Origin: a virus
Strand: one strand, 5' to 3'
Virus record (IMG/VR): IMGVR_UViG_3300021961_000112
Span: 1-58,527 of that record
DNA: 58,527 nucleotides
This document shows, in pieces, positions 29,903 to 36,780 of the stretch. The notes under the pieces were generated by a model, which worked only from the letters and a program-made list of their open reading frames with translations, did no database searches and was not told the origin of the DNA. Within the stretch, counting starts at the first letter, position 1. Every line of letters starts with the position of its first letter. The translations under genes were made by a program, and so were the position numbers.

Positions 29903-31828
29903 TTATGATCTTACTAAATTTCCGTTGTTATAACTTGATGATATAATGTAATTTGATGCTGAGGGGTCCAATCCAGATGAAATATTATCAATAACAGTAT
30001 CAAAAATACTGTTATTAATATCTAGTTGTAAATAAAGATCTTGTTTTCCCACAACATCATTTGATTTTGGGACAGCAGATATTTCGATAATTGTTTGACC
30101 ATCTTTTATCTTTCCAGATAAAATATTAATTGGATTTATCGTCAATATACCTTTTTTATAATCAATATTTCCAATATTTCTTCTTAAAATTATTGGGGAA
30201 GTTGAATTTATAGAATTTATCGTAAATAAAAACAAAGACCCTGTAGTTTGGTCTGTATTGGGAATATCTCCTATATAAACAGTTTGAGATAATCCATCAA
30301 TTTTGAATCCCGATGTTTTAATGTTATAACCATTTTGGTTTTTTATATGAAATTCGTTTCCAAATCCAATTTGATATTCTGCATAAGTATTTAAAGATAC
30401 TCTCAAATCCCTTCTCATTTGAAGTGTTGTTATATTTGAAGTAACTGATTCGTGACTATCATCTATTATTTTTAAAAATTTACTATATTTAAATCTTGCT
30501 CCATATTGATTCAATTCCGTAGACTTTGAGTATTTTAATGCATTTTGCTGAACAATGCTTGATATATATTCGGAAGATGGTGATAAGTTTGTATTATAAT
30601 AAACTTTTGAATTTACCTCAAGATAAATATATTTGAGATCTAGTATTTCCGGAACTATACCAGATATTGCATATTTTTTTAACTTTAACTTAATTTCTTC
30701 TTTTATAAGATTTGGAATAAAATCGCCAAATTTTGGTTTGATACTTATAAAAACCTTTCCGTATTGTGGCGGCACCAAATCTTCCCCACCAAAAACTGAT
30801 ATAGATTCCGTTTCTTTGTATATTCTGGAAGGTATTAAAGTTTCGTAATCATTTATTGTGACAGCTCTATTTTGAGAGGCATATATTCTAGGTGCATATT
30901 TTTTTATTGATTCTACCGATTCTATATTTTCTCCGCCAGACGATGGTAAGATAGTGGTTATTAGAGAAATTCCCGTTGATACCGTATATTCTATGGAATT
31001 TCTTGTATATGTTAATCTACCAGAAAAAGCGAACTGAGAAACTCCATTTGCACTATCGCCGTTTGAAGTAATATAATTGATAGTTATGTAATTTCCTTCA
31101 TCAAGTTTTTTCCCAAATACTCCATCACCAAAAATAATTTCATATCTTTCGTCTTCTATTTCTTGTAAAAAATATATTCTAGATTCTTTATTAATATCAA
31201 AAAGACTATCTTGAAATGTGTATTTTTGAACTATTGATGATTGCTCATTATTTCTAACACTTATGGATATTAAATCTGTGTCTATACCGAGATTTTGTAG
31301 AATAAATCTTTGATATTGATTTCTAGAAGAGTATGTAAAATTATTTGATATGAGAATTCCCTGGTAAACTTTTATATTGTCAAAGGAAGCAATTCCATTA
31401 ACAACTGGAACTGTAATATCATCTAATATTGAAAAAACAAATGAGTTATTTTCAAAGGAATTGGTGGATGTTGCAACTGGACCTTTTTTTAAGGTAAGAG
31501 AAGATAGTTTTGGAAAAATATTCGATACATCAACAAAGAAACTCACCGTTGCAGATGCTGCCTTTCTAGACCTTGGTACATATCCTATATTTTTAGCAAG
31601 AGAAACCACATTTTCTCTAAGAGTTGCGCTGTCTATAAAAACTTCATTTGCAACCATGTTCGCATTATATGAAGTTATATAGGTATTGTACGCCAAAACA
31701 TCAAGAATTGTTGAAAGATTAGATCCCTCAAAATCATAATCAATAAAATTAGAATTTGCTTTTAAATAATCTTTAAGTGTTGTTTTAATCTGGTCAAAGT
31801 CCAGATTTGAAAAATTTATTAATGACAT
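29903..31828 (-). CDS. gp6: Baseplate wedge protein gp6
   Basis: This 641-residue protein matches T4 gp6 (660) over its length: IDYDFEGSNLSTILDVLAYN, then TLRENVVSLAKNIGYVPRSR, FGDGVFGKKLDEGNYITINY, SNGDSANG, GGENIESVESIKKYAPR and AVTINDYETLIPSRI. gp6 belongs to the J-like baseplate family and forms the continuous ring that holds the wedges together in the contractile baseplate. It is separated from the gp7-like gene by 4 nt and starts right after gp25, so gp25-gp6-gp7-gp8 form one operon as in T4. Confidence 0.96.
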   Translation of the reverse strand: MSLINFSNLDFDQIKTTLKDYLKANSNFIDYDFEGSNLSTILDVLAYNTYITSYNANMVANEVFIDSATLRENVVSLAKNIGYVPRSRKAASATVSFFVDVSNIFPKLSSLTLKKGPVATSTNSFENNSFVFSILDDITVPVVNGIASFDNIKVYQGILISNNFTYSSRNQYQRFILQNLGIDTDLISISVRNNEQSSIVQKYTFQDSLFDINKESRIYFLQEIEDERYEIIFGDGVFGKKLDEGNYITINYITSNGDSANGVSQFAFSGRLTYTRNSIEYTVSTGISLITTILPSSGGENIESVESIKKYAPRIYASQNRAVTINDYETLIPSRIYKETESISVFGGEDLVPPQYGKVFISIKPKFGDFIPNLIKEEIKLKLKKYAISGIVPEILDLKYIYLEVNSKVYYNTNLSPSSEYISSIVQQNALKYSKSTELNQYGARFKYSKFLKIIDDSHESVTSNITTLQMRRDLRVSLNTYAEYQIGFGNEFHIKNQNGYNIKTSGFKIDGLSQTVYIGDIPNTDQTTGSLFLFTINSINSTSPIILRRNIGNIDYKKGILTINPINILSGKIKDGQTIIEISAVPKSNDVVGKQDLYLQLDINNSIFDTVIDNISSGLDPSASNYIISSSYNNGNLVRS

Positions 31829-32230
31829 TTACCTGGTAGATTGCAATACAAATTGTAATTGTTGTGAAGCAACGTCCACTCCTATAATATTATATAAAAT
31901 ACTCACATCAAAAGAACCATTATCATAGTCTGGAAAAATTTGAACATCAATCAGTCTAACTCTTGGTTCATAATTTATTATCGATTGCCTAATTTCATCT
32001 GCAATGATTGATGACGTAATCTCATCTATATTTTCAAAGAGAACTTTTGAAATGTTGGAACCAAAATTTTCATTAAAAAACTTTTCTCCCCGAAGAGTAA
32101 AAACAATATTCTTAATAGAACGGGAGATTGCAGTTTCATTTTTTAGTGCAATGAGATCATTATTCAGAGGATTGGTCTGAAAAGTCATACTAACGTCTTT
32201 AAATCCTTGACTTACCCGTTCTAGAGGCAT
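31829..32230 (-). CDS. gp25: Baseplate wedge protein gp25 (lysozyme-like GPW/gp25 family)
   Basis: This 133-residue protein has the same length as T4 gp25 (132) and the family pattern: SRSIKNIVFTLRGEKFFNEN, FGSNISKVLFENID, then IIADEIRQSIINYEPRVRLI and a DGSFDVSILY strand. gp25 is a conserved core-wedge component of contractile injection systems and binds the tip-sheath interface with gp6. The stop is adjacent to the gp6 start. An AT-rich TAATAAATAA sequence just upstream (near 32,250) could act as a weak late promoter. Confidence 0.95.
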   Translation of the reverse strand: MPLERVSQGFKDVSMTFQTNPLNNDLIALKNETAISRSIKNIVFTLRGEKFFNENFGSNISKVLFENIDEITSSIIADEIRQSIINYEPRVRLIDVQIFPDYDNGSFDVSILYNIIGVDVASQQLQFVLQSTR

Positions 32231-32256
32231 GAATTATTTTAAATCTATCTTATTTA

Positions 32257-32511
32257 TTAGGAATTTTTTGATTCATAAAGTGGTTCAGTGCCATATTCCC
32301 AATCATCATAGTCAGAATCATTTCTAATTTTGGCATGAATTTCGTTTTGATGATAAAAATCGTGTTTTTTGGGAGTTAGATCATCGTTTGCAATCTCACG
32401 AAGCATCTTTTGCTTATTAATTTGGTCTTCCCAACCATATTCACTACTCAAATATCGAGTTCCCCACTCATTTTTCATAAAATTTTGATCTTTATCAATT
32501 TTTTTGGACAT
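32257..32511 (-). CDS. Small charged protein upstream of gp25
   Basis: This 84-residue hydrophilic protein is rich in Lys, Asp, Glu and aromatic residues (WGTRYLSSEYGWEDQINKQ, DYDDWEYGTEP). It has no Cys pair, membrane segment or known motif. It overlaps the end of the upstream 222-residue gene by 17 nt and precedes gp25 by 27 nt, so it belongs to the baseplate operon. Similar short proteins occur at this place in cyanomyoviruses; I do not know a function. Confidence 0.7.
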   Translation of the reverse strand: MSKKIDKDQNFMKNEWGTRYLSSEYGWEDQINKQKMLREIANDDLTPKKHDFYHQNEIHAKIRNDSDYDDWEYGTEPLYESKNS

Positions 32512-33163
32512 TGTGCGCTCCTGATTCGTTAAAATCAGAACTTTTTACGGGGTTACTATCCCGGGTATTGATGTAAAACCCTTTTCTTAGATAGTCTTCG
32601 TCTTTAACAAAGGTATAATTTTCTATTTTTTCTATCTTATCACCTTTCCAAACAGGAATTGCAACAGTATTGCCATATCGAAAGTCTGGATTTTGGCGAA
32701 AATGTACTTCGATAAGTTTATTTCCGATAAATTCGCAGTTAATCCACTCATAATTCCCTTTCAAATTGTTTAAAGTTGAAGGAAATTCAATATCTCTATC
32801 AATCTTAGTCCATTTTTTCCATTTGTACAATGATTTATTATCATATCTATCACCCAAAACAACTAATTGTGCCTTTTTATCTCTAAAATCAACACTAATG
32901 TGTTCTCCATGAAATATTTCACACCAAAACTCTGATGGATGGAAATGATCGGTATATCTATCAATCCACTCTATACGAGAAAATCGTCCCATACCGAGTA
33001 AATTAATACTTGGTCGGACGATATAATGGTCTGGAGATGGTACAGAAGTCCCTACAGGACCACACAGATACCTTAGAGAGTGTGATAGAAAGAGTTTATT
33101 ATATACCCATAAATCCTCTATATGAATGGAACTCAATTCATATAGAGGATTGAAATGGTACAT
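32495..33163 (-). CDS. Conserved cyanophage hypothetical protein (MYHFNPL)
   Basis: This 222-residue protein begins MYHFNPLYELSSIHIEDLWV, continues YNKLFLS and contains CGPVGTSVPSPDHYIVRPSI and LGMGRFSRIEWI. I recognise the pattern from cyanomyovirus proteins located upstream of gp25. The IVRPxxNLLGMG segment recalls an ATP-grasp-like nucleotide-binding strand, but I cannot confirm a catalytic site. It is not hydrophobic and has no signal peptide. Confidence 0.78.
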   Translation of the reverse strand: MYHFNPLYELSSIHIEDLWVYNKLFLSHSLRYLCGPVGTSVPSPDHYIVRPSINLLGMGRFSRIEWIDRYTDHFHPSEFWCEIFHGEHISVDFRDKKAQLVVLGDRYDNKSLYKWKKWTKIDRDIEFPSTLNNLKGNYEWINCEFIGNKLIEVHFRQNPDFRYGNTVAIPVWKGDKIEKIENYTFVKDEDYLRKGFYINTRDSNPVKSSDFNESGAHNVQKN

Positions 33164-33193
33164 AATTTTTTCTAGTCCATATTATGATTTATC

Positions 33194-33370
33194 TTAAATT
33201 TTAGTTTCATAGTTTTGTCTTTCCATTGTATAGTTTCTTTGTATTTTAATTTGGGAATTGGTAAAAGTCCAACATTCACCTGTGTCATCTAAAAAGACAA
33301 CCCATTCTAAATTGTGTTCCTGAGAACGATCAATTACAAAAAAAGCCCAGCCAAGACCCTTTGGGGTAAT
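33194..33370 (-). CDS. Conserved small protein with non-canonical (ATT) start
   Basis: The frame encodes ITPKGLGWAFFVIDRSQEHN, then LEWVVFLDDTGECWTF, a sequence of cyanophage type (an acidic pair and aromatic-rich strands). No ATG, GTG or TTG lies between the upstream in-frame stop (33380-33382) and the conserved part. The only plausible initiation codon is ATT at 33370, giving 58 residues. The first third of the gene coincides with a strong terminator hairpin. It may use an AUU start (known from infC), be translated by coupling, or be a decaying gene that lost its start. Confidence 0.55.
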   Translation of the reverse strand: MTPKGLGWAFFVIDRSQEHNLEWVVFLDDTGECWTFTNSQIKIQRNYTMERQNYETKI

Positions 33371-33381
33371 GACTGGGCTTT
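33338..33381 (-). terminator. Rho-independent terminator overlapping the start of the next gene
   Basis: On the minus strand AAAGCCCAG pairs with CTGGGCTTT across a 26-nt loop that itself contains a CCCAAAGGG hairpin, and the stem is followed by seven T. It would end the transcripts that carry the glycosyltransferase and the two small genes downstream of it. The T-tract lies inside the following ATT-start reading frame. Confidence 0.75.
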
Positions 33382-33400
33382 ATGGATCTAATTGGAGCAT

Positions 33401-33541
33401 TTATTTTCCTTGACCTCTATACTTTTTCTTTCGTCCATTGCGAGAGGTTGCACTGAGTAGTGTGCGAGGAGAACGTCCTTGACGTGTTTTCTTAGGTGCT
33501 CCAGGTTCAAACACCGTCTTATTACTTCCACCTTTAGCCAT
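33401..33541 (-). CDS. Small basic protein MAKGGSNKTVFEPG
   Basis: This 46-residue, strongly basic protein begins MAKGGSNKTVFEPGAPKKTR, continues QGRSPRTLLS and ends KKKYRGQGK. I recognise it as a small conserved protein of T4-like cyanophages. A GGAGG ribosome site precedes its ATG, which overlaps the end of the preceding small gene. The charge suggests nucleic-acid or ribosome binding, but nothing more can be said. Confidence 0.82.
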   Translation of the reverse strand: MAKGGSNKTVFEPGAPKKTRQGRSPRTLLSATSRNGRKKKYRGQGK

Positions 33542-33689
33542 AAATTTCCTCCAGTTCAATTAAATTTGGATCAATATCTTCACCTAAGTAAAAACGCTCA
33601 GCGAAGTCTTGAATGATCTCACTGCATTCTTCTGCAGTGAGATCTGTATAAATTTTACGTGCTTGATAAAGTACGTTGTATTTTATCAT
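33534..33689 (-). CDS. Small conserved cyanophage protein MIKYNVLYQARKIY
   Basis: This 51-residue acidic protein has the sequence type MIKYxVLxxARxIYTDLTAEEC followed by an IIQDFAERFY helix, familiar from cyanomyoviruses. Its ATG overlaps the stop of the glycosyltransferase-like gene (ATGA), and its end overlaps the start of the next gene by 8 nt. Translation of the three genes is therefore likely to be coupled. The function is unknown. Confidence 0.82.
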   Translation of the reverse strand: MIKYNVLYQARKIYTDLTAEECSEIIQDFAERFYLGEDIDPNLIELEEIYG

Positions 33690-34459
33690 CAGATAATACG
33701 AGTTTTCTCATGTCCGACTCTAATGCGAGGATCGCACCAAATCTTAAATCCTGCATCAATTGCATCAAGACAGAATGATACATCTTCACCACACATATCT
33801 TGAACGGCACCAGACTCAAAGACTTGCATCTTTGGAGCAAACCAAGGATATTCTAGATTTTCAAAGACACCTTTCTTAATCAAAACCCAACCAAAACCTG
33901 TATAATCTACAGTGAATGGCTTACGACGCTTTGAGATAGATTCAACGGTCTCATGATTCATGACTCCACCGTTCTTACGGAAGTCATCTTCTTCTAACCA
34001 GTGTGCGACAGAGGTTGTGTGTCCGTCTTCAGTTGCATACCAACCAGCGACAATTTCACGCTCCTCCTCTTCTTCTGCGGGGAAAGCAATATCACAGAGT
34101 TGCCAGAACTTGTTAGAATCGAAAACAATATCACTATCAATCCAGAGTTGATAATCATATTCAAGTTTTCCATCCCAAGGTACTTGCTTTGGACCTCTGA
34201 GTACATTCGCGCCAAGACACTTGCATCGTGCAAAGTTTACCATTGAAGAGTAGTCTTGAGAAATCTGAATACTCATTCCATTTTGTACTAGATCAAAACA
34301 AAGTTGTACGAATGCTTTTAGAAAGATGAAAGAACATCCTCTTCCAGGAAGACAAAAGACAATGCTCTTACCTCTCATTCTTTTTTTAATAGCATCATAG
34401 TCCCACTCTTCTGCTGATTTTTGAGGGGATGCAGCCTTAACAGTAAATCCTTTGGACAT
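33689..34459 (-). CDS. GT-A-like glycosyltransferase
   Basis: This 256-residue protein has a Rossmann-like start (KSIVFCLPGRGCSFIFLKAF), the metal-binding DxD motif in QLWIDSDIVFDS near residue 108, and a C-terminal CGEDVSFCLDAIDAGFKIW with CDPRIRVGHEKT. This order fits a GT-A fold that uses a nucleotide sugar and Mn2+. The GED motif and the final His are usual catalytic or binding positions in GT2-like enzymes. The acceptor is unknown and could be virion protein, DNA or host surface sugar. It heads a three-gene coupled unit. Confidence 0.75.
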   Translation of the reverse strand: MSKGFTVKAASPQKSAEEWDYDAIKKRMRGKSIVFCLPGRGCSFIFLKAFVQLCFDLVQNGMSIQISQDYSSMVNFARCKCLGANVLRGPKQVPWDGKLEYDYQLWIDSDIVFDSNKFWQLCDIAFPAEEEEEREIVAGWYATEDGHTTSVAHWLEEDDFRKNGGVMNHETVESISKRRKPFTVDYTGFGWVLIKKGVFENLEYPWFAPKMQVFESGAVQDMCGEDVSFCLDAIDAGFKIWCDPRIRVGHEKTRII

Positions 34460-34509
34460 AAAAATTAATAAACCTTCATTTCAATTTTAACATTGTATAT
34501 ATGTGATTG

Positions 34510-34710
34510 TCAATGTGAGGAATTTAAAACTGCTTCCATATTAAGATAAAGTTCTTCATAATTTAAATCATCCTTTGTAAGATTTAAATCAAGTAAATCA
34601 ACCATTCTGTGCAGCATCTCCCAAGTCTCGGAAAACTTTTCTTCCGATAGACTGTGATATATGCACTTATCCTTTGCGTATATGTGATATATTCTCTCTT
34701 GGTTTTTCAT
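34510..34710 (-). CDS. Small conserved cyanophage protein (IYAKDKCIYHSL)
   Basis: This 66-residue acidic, helical protein contains RIYHIYAKDKCIYHSLSEEK, continues FSETWEMLHRMVDLL, and is of a type I know from cyanomyoviruses, where it is annotated only as hypothetical. It stands alone between the glycosyltransferase and the small membrane protein gene. A start at the second residue group (MKNQ) is the only ATG available. Confidence 0.75.
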   Translation of the reverse strand: MKNQERIYHIYAKDKCIYHSLSEEKFSETWEMLHRMVDLLDLNLTKDDLNYEELYLNMEAVLNSSH

Positions 34711-34746
34711 AAAAAAATTTTTTTCGAAAATTTTTTGTGGTAAAAC

Positions 34747-34887
34747 TTAATTTACTATCGACTTATATATTATAACAATTAAAATCCCCAGAGGAACTCC
34801 AATGATCTTAAAGCATTTTGCGGGATGGCGAATTAACCAACCAGCAAAAACTACTCTCCAAAAATTCCAATATGGGTGAGATCTCAT
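34747..34887 (-). CDS. Small single-pass membrane protein
   Basis: This 46-residue protein begins MRSHPYWNFWRVVFAGWLIR and has one hydrophobic segment near the C-terminus (IIGVPLGILIVIIYKSIV). The ATG at 34887 overlaps the stop of the upstream basic protein (ATGA), which supports this start over a longer reading that would lie inside that gene. The basic N-terminus suggests that it stays in the cytoplasm. Role unknown; it could act on the host membrane. Confidence 0.75.
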   Translation of the reverse strand: MRSHPYWNFWRVVFAGWLIRHPAKCFKIIGVPLGILIVIIYKSIVN

Positions 34888-35021
34888 TTCCTTTTTCTTT
34901 TTGATGATACTCTTTTTTGTGCAGGCGTCCGAAATATTCCAGTGGCACAACTTTTATTTCTTTTGTGCTTTCCTCCGAATATTCCCCAACCGTGACAATT
35001 TGCTTTCTTCTTTGGTGCCAT
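34884..35021 (-). CDS. Small basic protein MAPKKKANCHGWGIFGG
   Basis: This 45-residue protein is Lys/Arg-rich at both ends (MAPKKKANCHGWGIFGGKHK and VSSKRKRK) with two isolated Cys. Its stop overlaps the next ATG. It is the last minus-strand gene before the long non-coding region to the right. Proteins of this type occur in cyanophages and may bind nucleic acid, judged only from charge. Confidence 0.72.
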   Translation of the reverse strand: MAPKKKANCHGWGIFGGKHKRNKSCATGIFRTPAQKRVSSKRKRK

Positions 35022-35195
35022 TTTTTTCTGGGAATTTTTTTTTTTATGAAAGTGAAATAGAGGTCGAAAAAGACATACAGTGTAGGTTAGGGACTTATCG
35101 ATTTTTTATAAACGGGGGCGGCAACGCAAAATATAAACAATCAACAATAAAATCAAATAACTGCTATAACGAATAACAAACTGACAACGAATAAC

Positions 35196-35357
35196 TATCA
35201 TTATTCGTCTATTTTATATTAACTGCCCCAAATCACTGCGTTATTCTAATAAAACAACGCAGTTCTTTATACGAATCCCCAACAATTACGCTACTTATAC
35301 AATAAGAATTGCCTATTCTTTATACGAACTGCTGCCAATTAACGACGAATAATGATA
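35196..35357. repeat. 14-nt perfect inverted repeat pair with nested hairpins
   Basis: TATCATTATTCGTC at 35196-35209 is the exact reverse complement of GACGAATAATGATA at 35344-35357. Between them TTCTTTATACGAA occurs twice in direct orientation (about 35263 and 35317), and GTATAAAGAA just to the right of the second arm is the inverse of TTCTTTATAC. The pair could form a large cruciform or bind a dimeric protein. Confidence 0.7.
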
Positions 35358-35495
35358 AGTATAAAGAATTAAGTTGCTCTGAGAGAATATAAACAATCAG
35401 ACAAAGTAATAATAATAAACGAATACATTTACCAAGCGATGTATCTTACTGTCGTTGAGTATAATACACTCAGAGAAACTACAAGTGTATTCTAA

Positions 35496-35663
35496 TTACC
35501 AACGCACGTTAAGATCTTCTACATAACTCTTAACGTATTCATTACTCTCAAGGTCAAAGAGTTTATTCCAATCAATCTGATGAGGATTAAAATCTTCATT
35601 CACGTTGAGTTCTAACGTGATACGATACTTATTCTTTTGTGCTGTGAGAGAAGAAGTTGCCAT
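35496..35663 (-). CDS. Small protein within the regulatory hub
   Basis: The frame encodes 55 residues, MATSSLTAQKNKYRITLELN, then VNEDFNPHQIDWNKLF, ending EDLNVRW. The alternating strand pattern (YRITLELNVNEDF) and absence of rare composition make it look real. It is the only gene that I can support in the hub. It resembles small early cyanophage proteins in style, but I cannot name a family. A late-type promoter lies about 560 nt upstream beyond the repeat array. Confidence 0.7.
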   Translation of the reverse strand: MATSSLTAQKNKYRITLELNVNEDFNPHQIDWNKLFDLESNEYVKSYVEDLNVRW

Positions 35664-35737
35664 AAGACGGAAGAACGAATAAACTCTACTTGTAAATTCT
35701 ACCAGACCTTATTACCCCTGTCAAGGAATTCTCTACA

Positions 35738-36096
35738 ACGAATCTTAATTATACACGAATCTTTTTATTTGCAAATGCTCTGATAATCCTATCAAATTAA
35801 ATTGCAATACGAATCTTATCTAAACACGAATGAATTTTTGATTTCATTCTGCTTAGTCTTGTAAGTGATGATTGTTCTGTACGAATCTTATCTAATCACG
35901 AACAAACTTTGAGTTGTTATCTCATTGTGTGTTTGATATTATAAAAAGCCATACGAAATCTATCTAAACACGAATGAATTTTTGATTCTTTATGTTTAGC
36001 ATTGATTGTAAGTAATTCAATGGCACGGAAAGTACCTAATCACGAAAGAGTTTGATATTCTTCATCGGGCATTTGGCACATCGGGAAATCTTATAT
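35738..36096. repeat. Five-unit degenerate repeat array with 72-nt period
   Basis: Units begin at 35738, 35809, 35881, 35953 and 36025, that is at steps of 71, 72, 72 and 72 nt. The conserved head is ACGAATCTTATCTAA followed by a/t and CACGAA; the remaining 50 nt differ between units except for a TTTGAT-type element. Units 2 and 4 also share the following GAATGAATTTTTGATT, and in unit 2 this forms a GAATGAA/TTCATTC hairpin. The last unit is the most diverged. No reading frame follows the period. Confidence 0.75.
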
Positions 36097-36223
36097 TAAA
36101 CCCTGTTCGCCTTTCATATAAACCATCAGTGTTTGATGTTTCTATTCTCTTTCTGTCAGTTTGTTACCTTTTGATCCCGTAGGAAAGTTCAAGAGCTGCT
36201 CTATTGAATTTGAATAGGTGATT

Positions 36224-36231
36224 TATTTATA
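36224..36231 (-). promoter_or_regulatory. T4-type late promoter inside the hub
   Basis: An exact TATAAATA occurs on the minus strand, pointing toward the 72-nt repeat array and the 55-residue gene. Two weaker TATAAACA-like sites lie upstream in the GAGTGTTTATAAGT repeats at 36316 and 36359. A late transcript from here would include the whole array. Confidence 0.6.
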
Positions 36232-36315
36232 AGTCTTATTTTCACATTTGCATCTTATGTCAGGTCTTTATGACAAAAGATTGAATTAAGTCTTATTAGG
36301 TACTCTGACCCCTGA

Positions 36316-36372
36316 GAGTGTTTATAAGTGCCTTGCAGGGGCATACAGAGGTGTCTGGGAGTGTTTATAAGT
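36316..36372. repeat. Two direct copies of GAGTGTTTATAAGT
   Basis: The 14-nt sequence is identical at 36316-36329 and 36359-36372. Between the copies, CCCTG and CAGGG arms could form a hairpin (about 36310-36341). The TTTATA cores read as late-promoter-like TATAAACA on the minus strand. Confidence 0.6.
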
Positions 36373-36483
36373 ATTACCCGATATCTGGGAAATCTTATAG
36401 ATAACCCATTCTCATAAGTTATAACAGTATCGTTATATTATGTTTATGTGAGGTGTGCCAGTATTTTATGTGTCTTCCCGGTA

Positions 36484-36512
36484 TTGACAAAATCACCGAG
36501 TGCTGGTATAAT
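36484..36512 (+). promoter_or_regulatory. Perfect consensus sigma70 promoter on the plus strand
   Basis: TTGACA at 36484-36489 and TATAAT at 36507-36512 are separated by exactly 17 nt and the -10 is preceded by TGCTGG. This is the only perfect bacterial consensus promoter that I found, and it faces right, opposite to almost every gene in the window. No protein gene follows it before the convergent minus-strand genes. Confidence 0.8.
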
Positions 36513-36526
36513 GCAAGCCAAGACCG

Positions 36527-36601
36527 CGATAAGAACCGGCATTTAATTAACTTTAAGACCGCGATAAGAACTGGCATTTAACGATAAGAACCGGCATTTA
36601 A
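36527..36601 (+). repeat. Three copies of CGATAAGAACYGGCATTTAA
   Basis: The 20-nt unit is at 36527-36546, 36562-36581 and 36582-36601; the last two are directly adjacent. The first two are also preceded by AAGACCG, making a 27-nt unit. The only variable base is C/T at the position marked Y. In one frame each unit ends with a stop codon. Confidence 0.85.
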
Positions 36602-36611
36602 TAAGGTTTAG

Positions 36612-36698
36612 AACAACTAATAAGAATTCATATCAATATCAACAACTAATAAGAATTCATATCAATATCAACAACTAATAAGAATTCATATCAATACC
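36612..36698 (+). repeat. Three tandem copies of a 29-bp repeat
   Basis: The unit AACAACTAATAAGAATTCAT followed by ATCAATATC occurs at 36612-36640, 36641-36669 and 36670-36698. The third copy differs only near its last base. Each contains the palindrome GAATTC. The copies are head to tail with no spacer, as in iterons or repeat-bearing small RNAs. Confidence 0.9.
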
Positions 36699-36780
36699 AT
36701 TATTCAATACTAATCATTATACAAACAATCATCACATATATGTTTTTTAATACATTTTTTAATATAACGATAATATTATA

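Larger units (their letters stand above)
36519..36745 (+). ncRNA. Candidate repeat-containing non-coding RNA
   Basis: Transcription from the consensus promoter would start near 36519 and cross two tandem-repeat blocks (36527-36601 and 36612-36698). I find no ATG-initiated frame of useful length in this segment. An ACATATATGT palindrome followed by TTTTTT (about 36735-36752) is a weak possible end. The RNA would run toward the 3' ends of the minus-strand early genes. It is an inference from promoter, repeats and lack of coding potential. Confidence 0.5.
35022..36780. other. Long, nearly gene-free regulatory hub
   Basis: Across 1.76 kb I support only one small gene (35496-35663). The rest holds a 14-nt inverted repeat pair and nested hairpins (35.2-35.4 kb), a five-unit array of 72-nt period (35738-36096), a late promoter (36224-36231), a two-copy GAGTGTTTATAAGT repeat (36316 and 36359), a two-copy GGGAAATCTTATA repeat (36083 and 36387), and a plus-strand promoter followed by two tandem-repeat blocks. 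It separates the late module on the left from the early-type small genes on the right. Candidate roles are a replication origin, a transcription switch or a source of non-coding RNA. Confidence 0.7.

Noticed and set aside
32257-33163. Programmed frameshift joining the 84- and 222-residue genes
   Set aside because: The overlap is a normal 17 nt, no slippery heptamer is visible, and both genes have their own starts.
33994-34246. Short frames on both strands within the glycosyltransferase gene
   Set aside because: They lie wholly inside a well-supported gene and have no independent signals.
35738-36096. CRISPR array from the 72-nt periodic units
   Set aside because: The repeated head is degenerate and short, and the intervening sequences are not of protospacer size or independence; no cas genes occur.
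36511-36546. Eleven-codon frame beginning at the ATG within the plus-strand -10 box
   Set aside because: The ATG lies upstream of the expected RNA start, so it would not be in the transcript.
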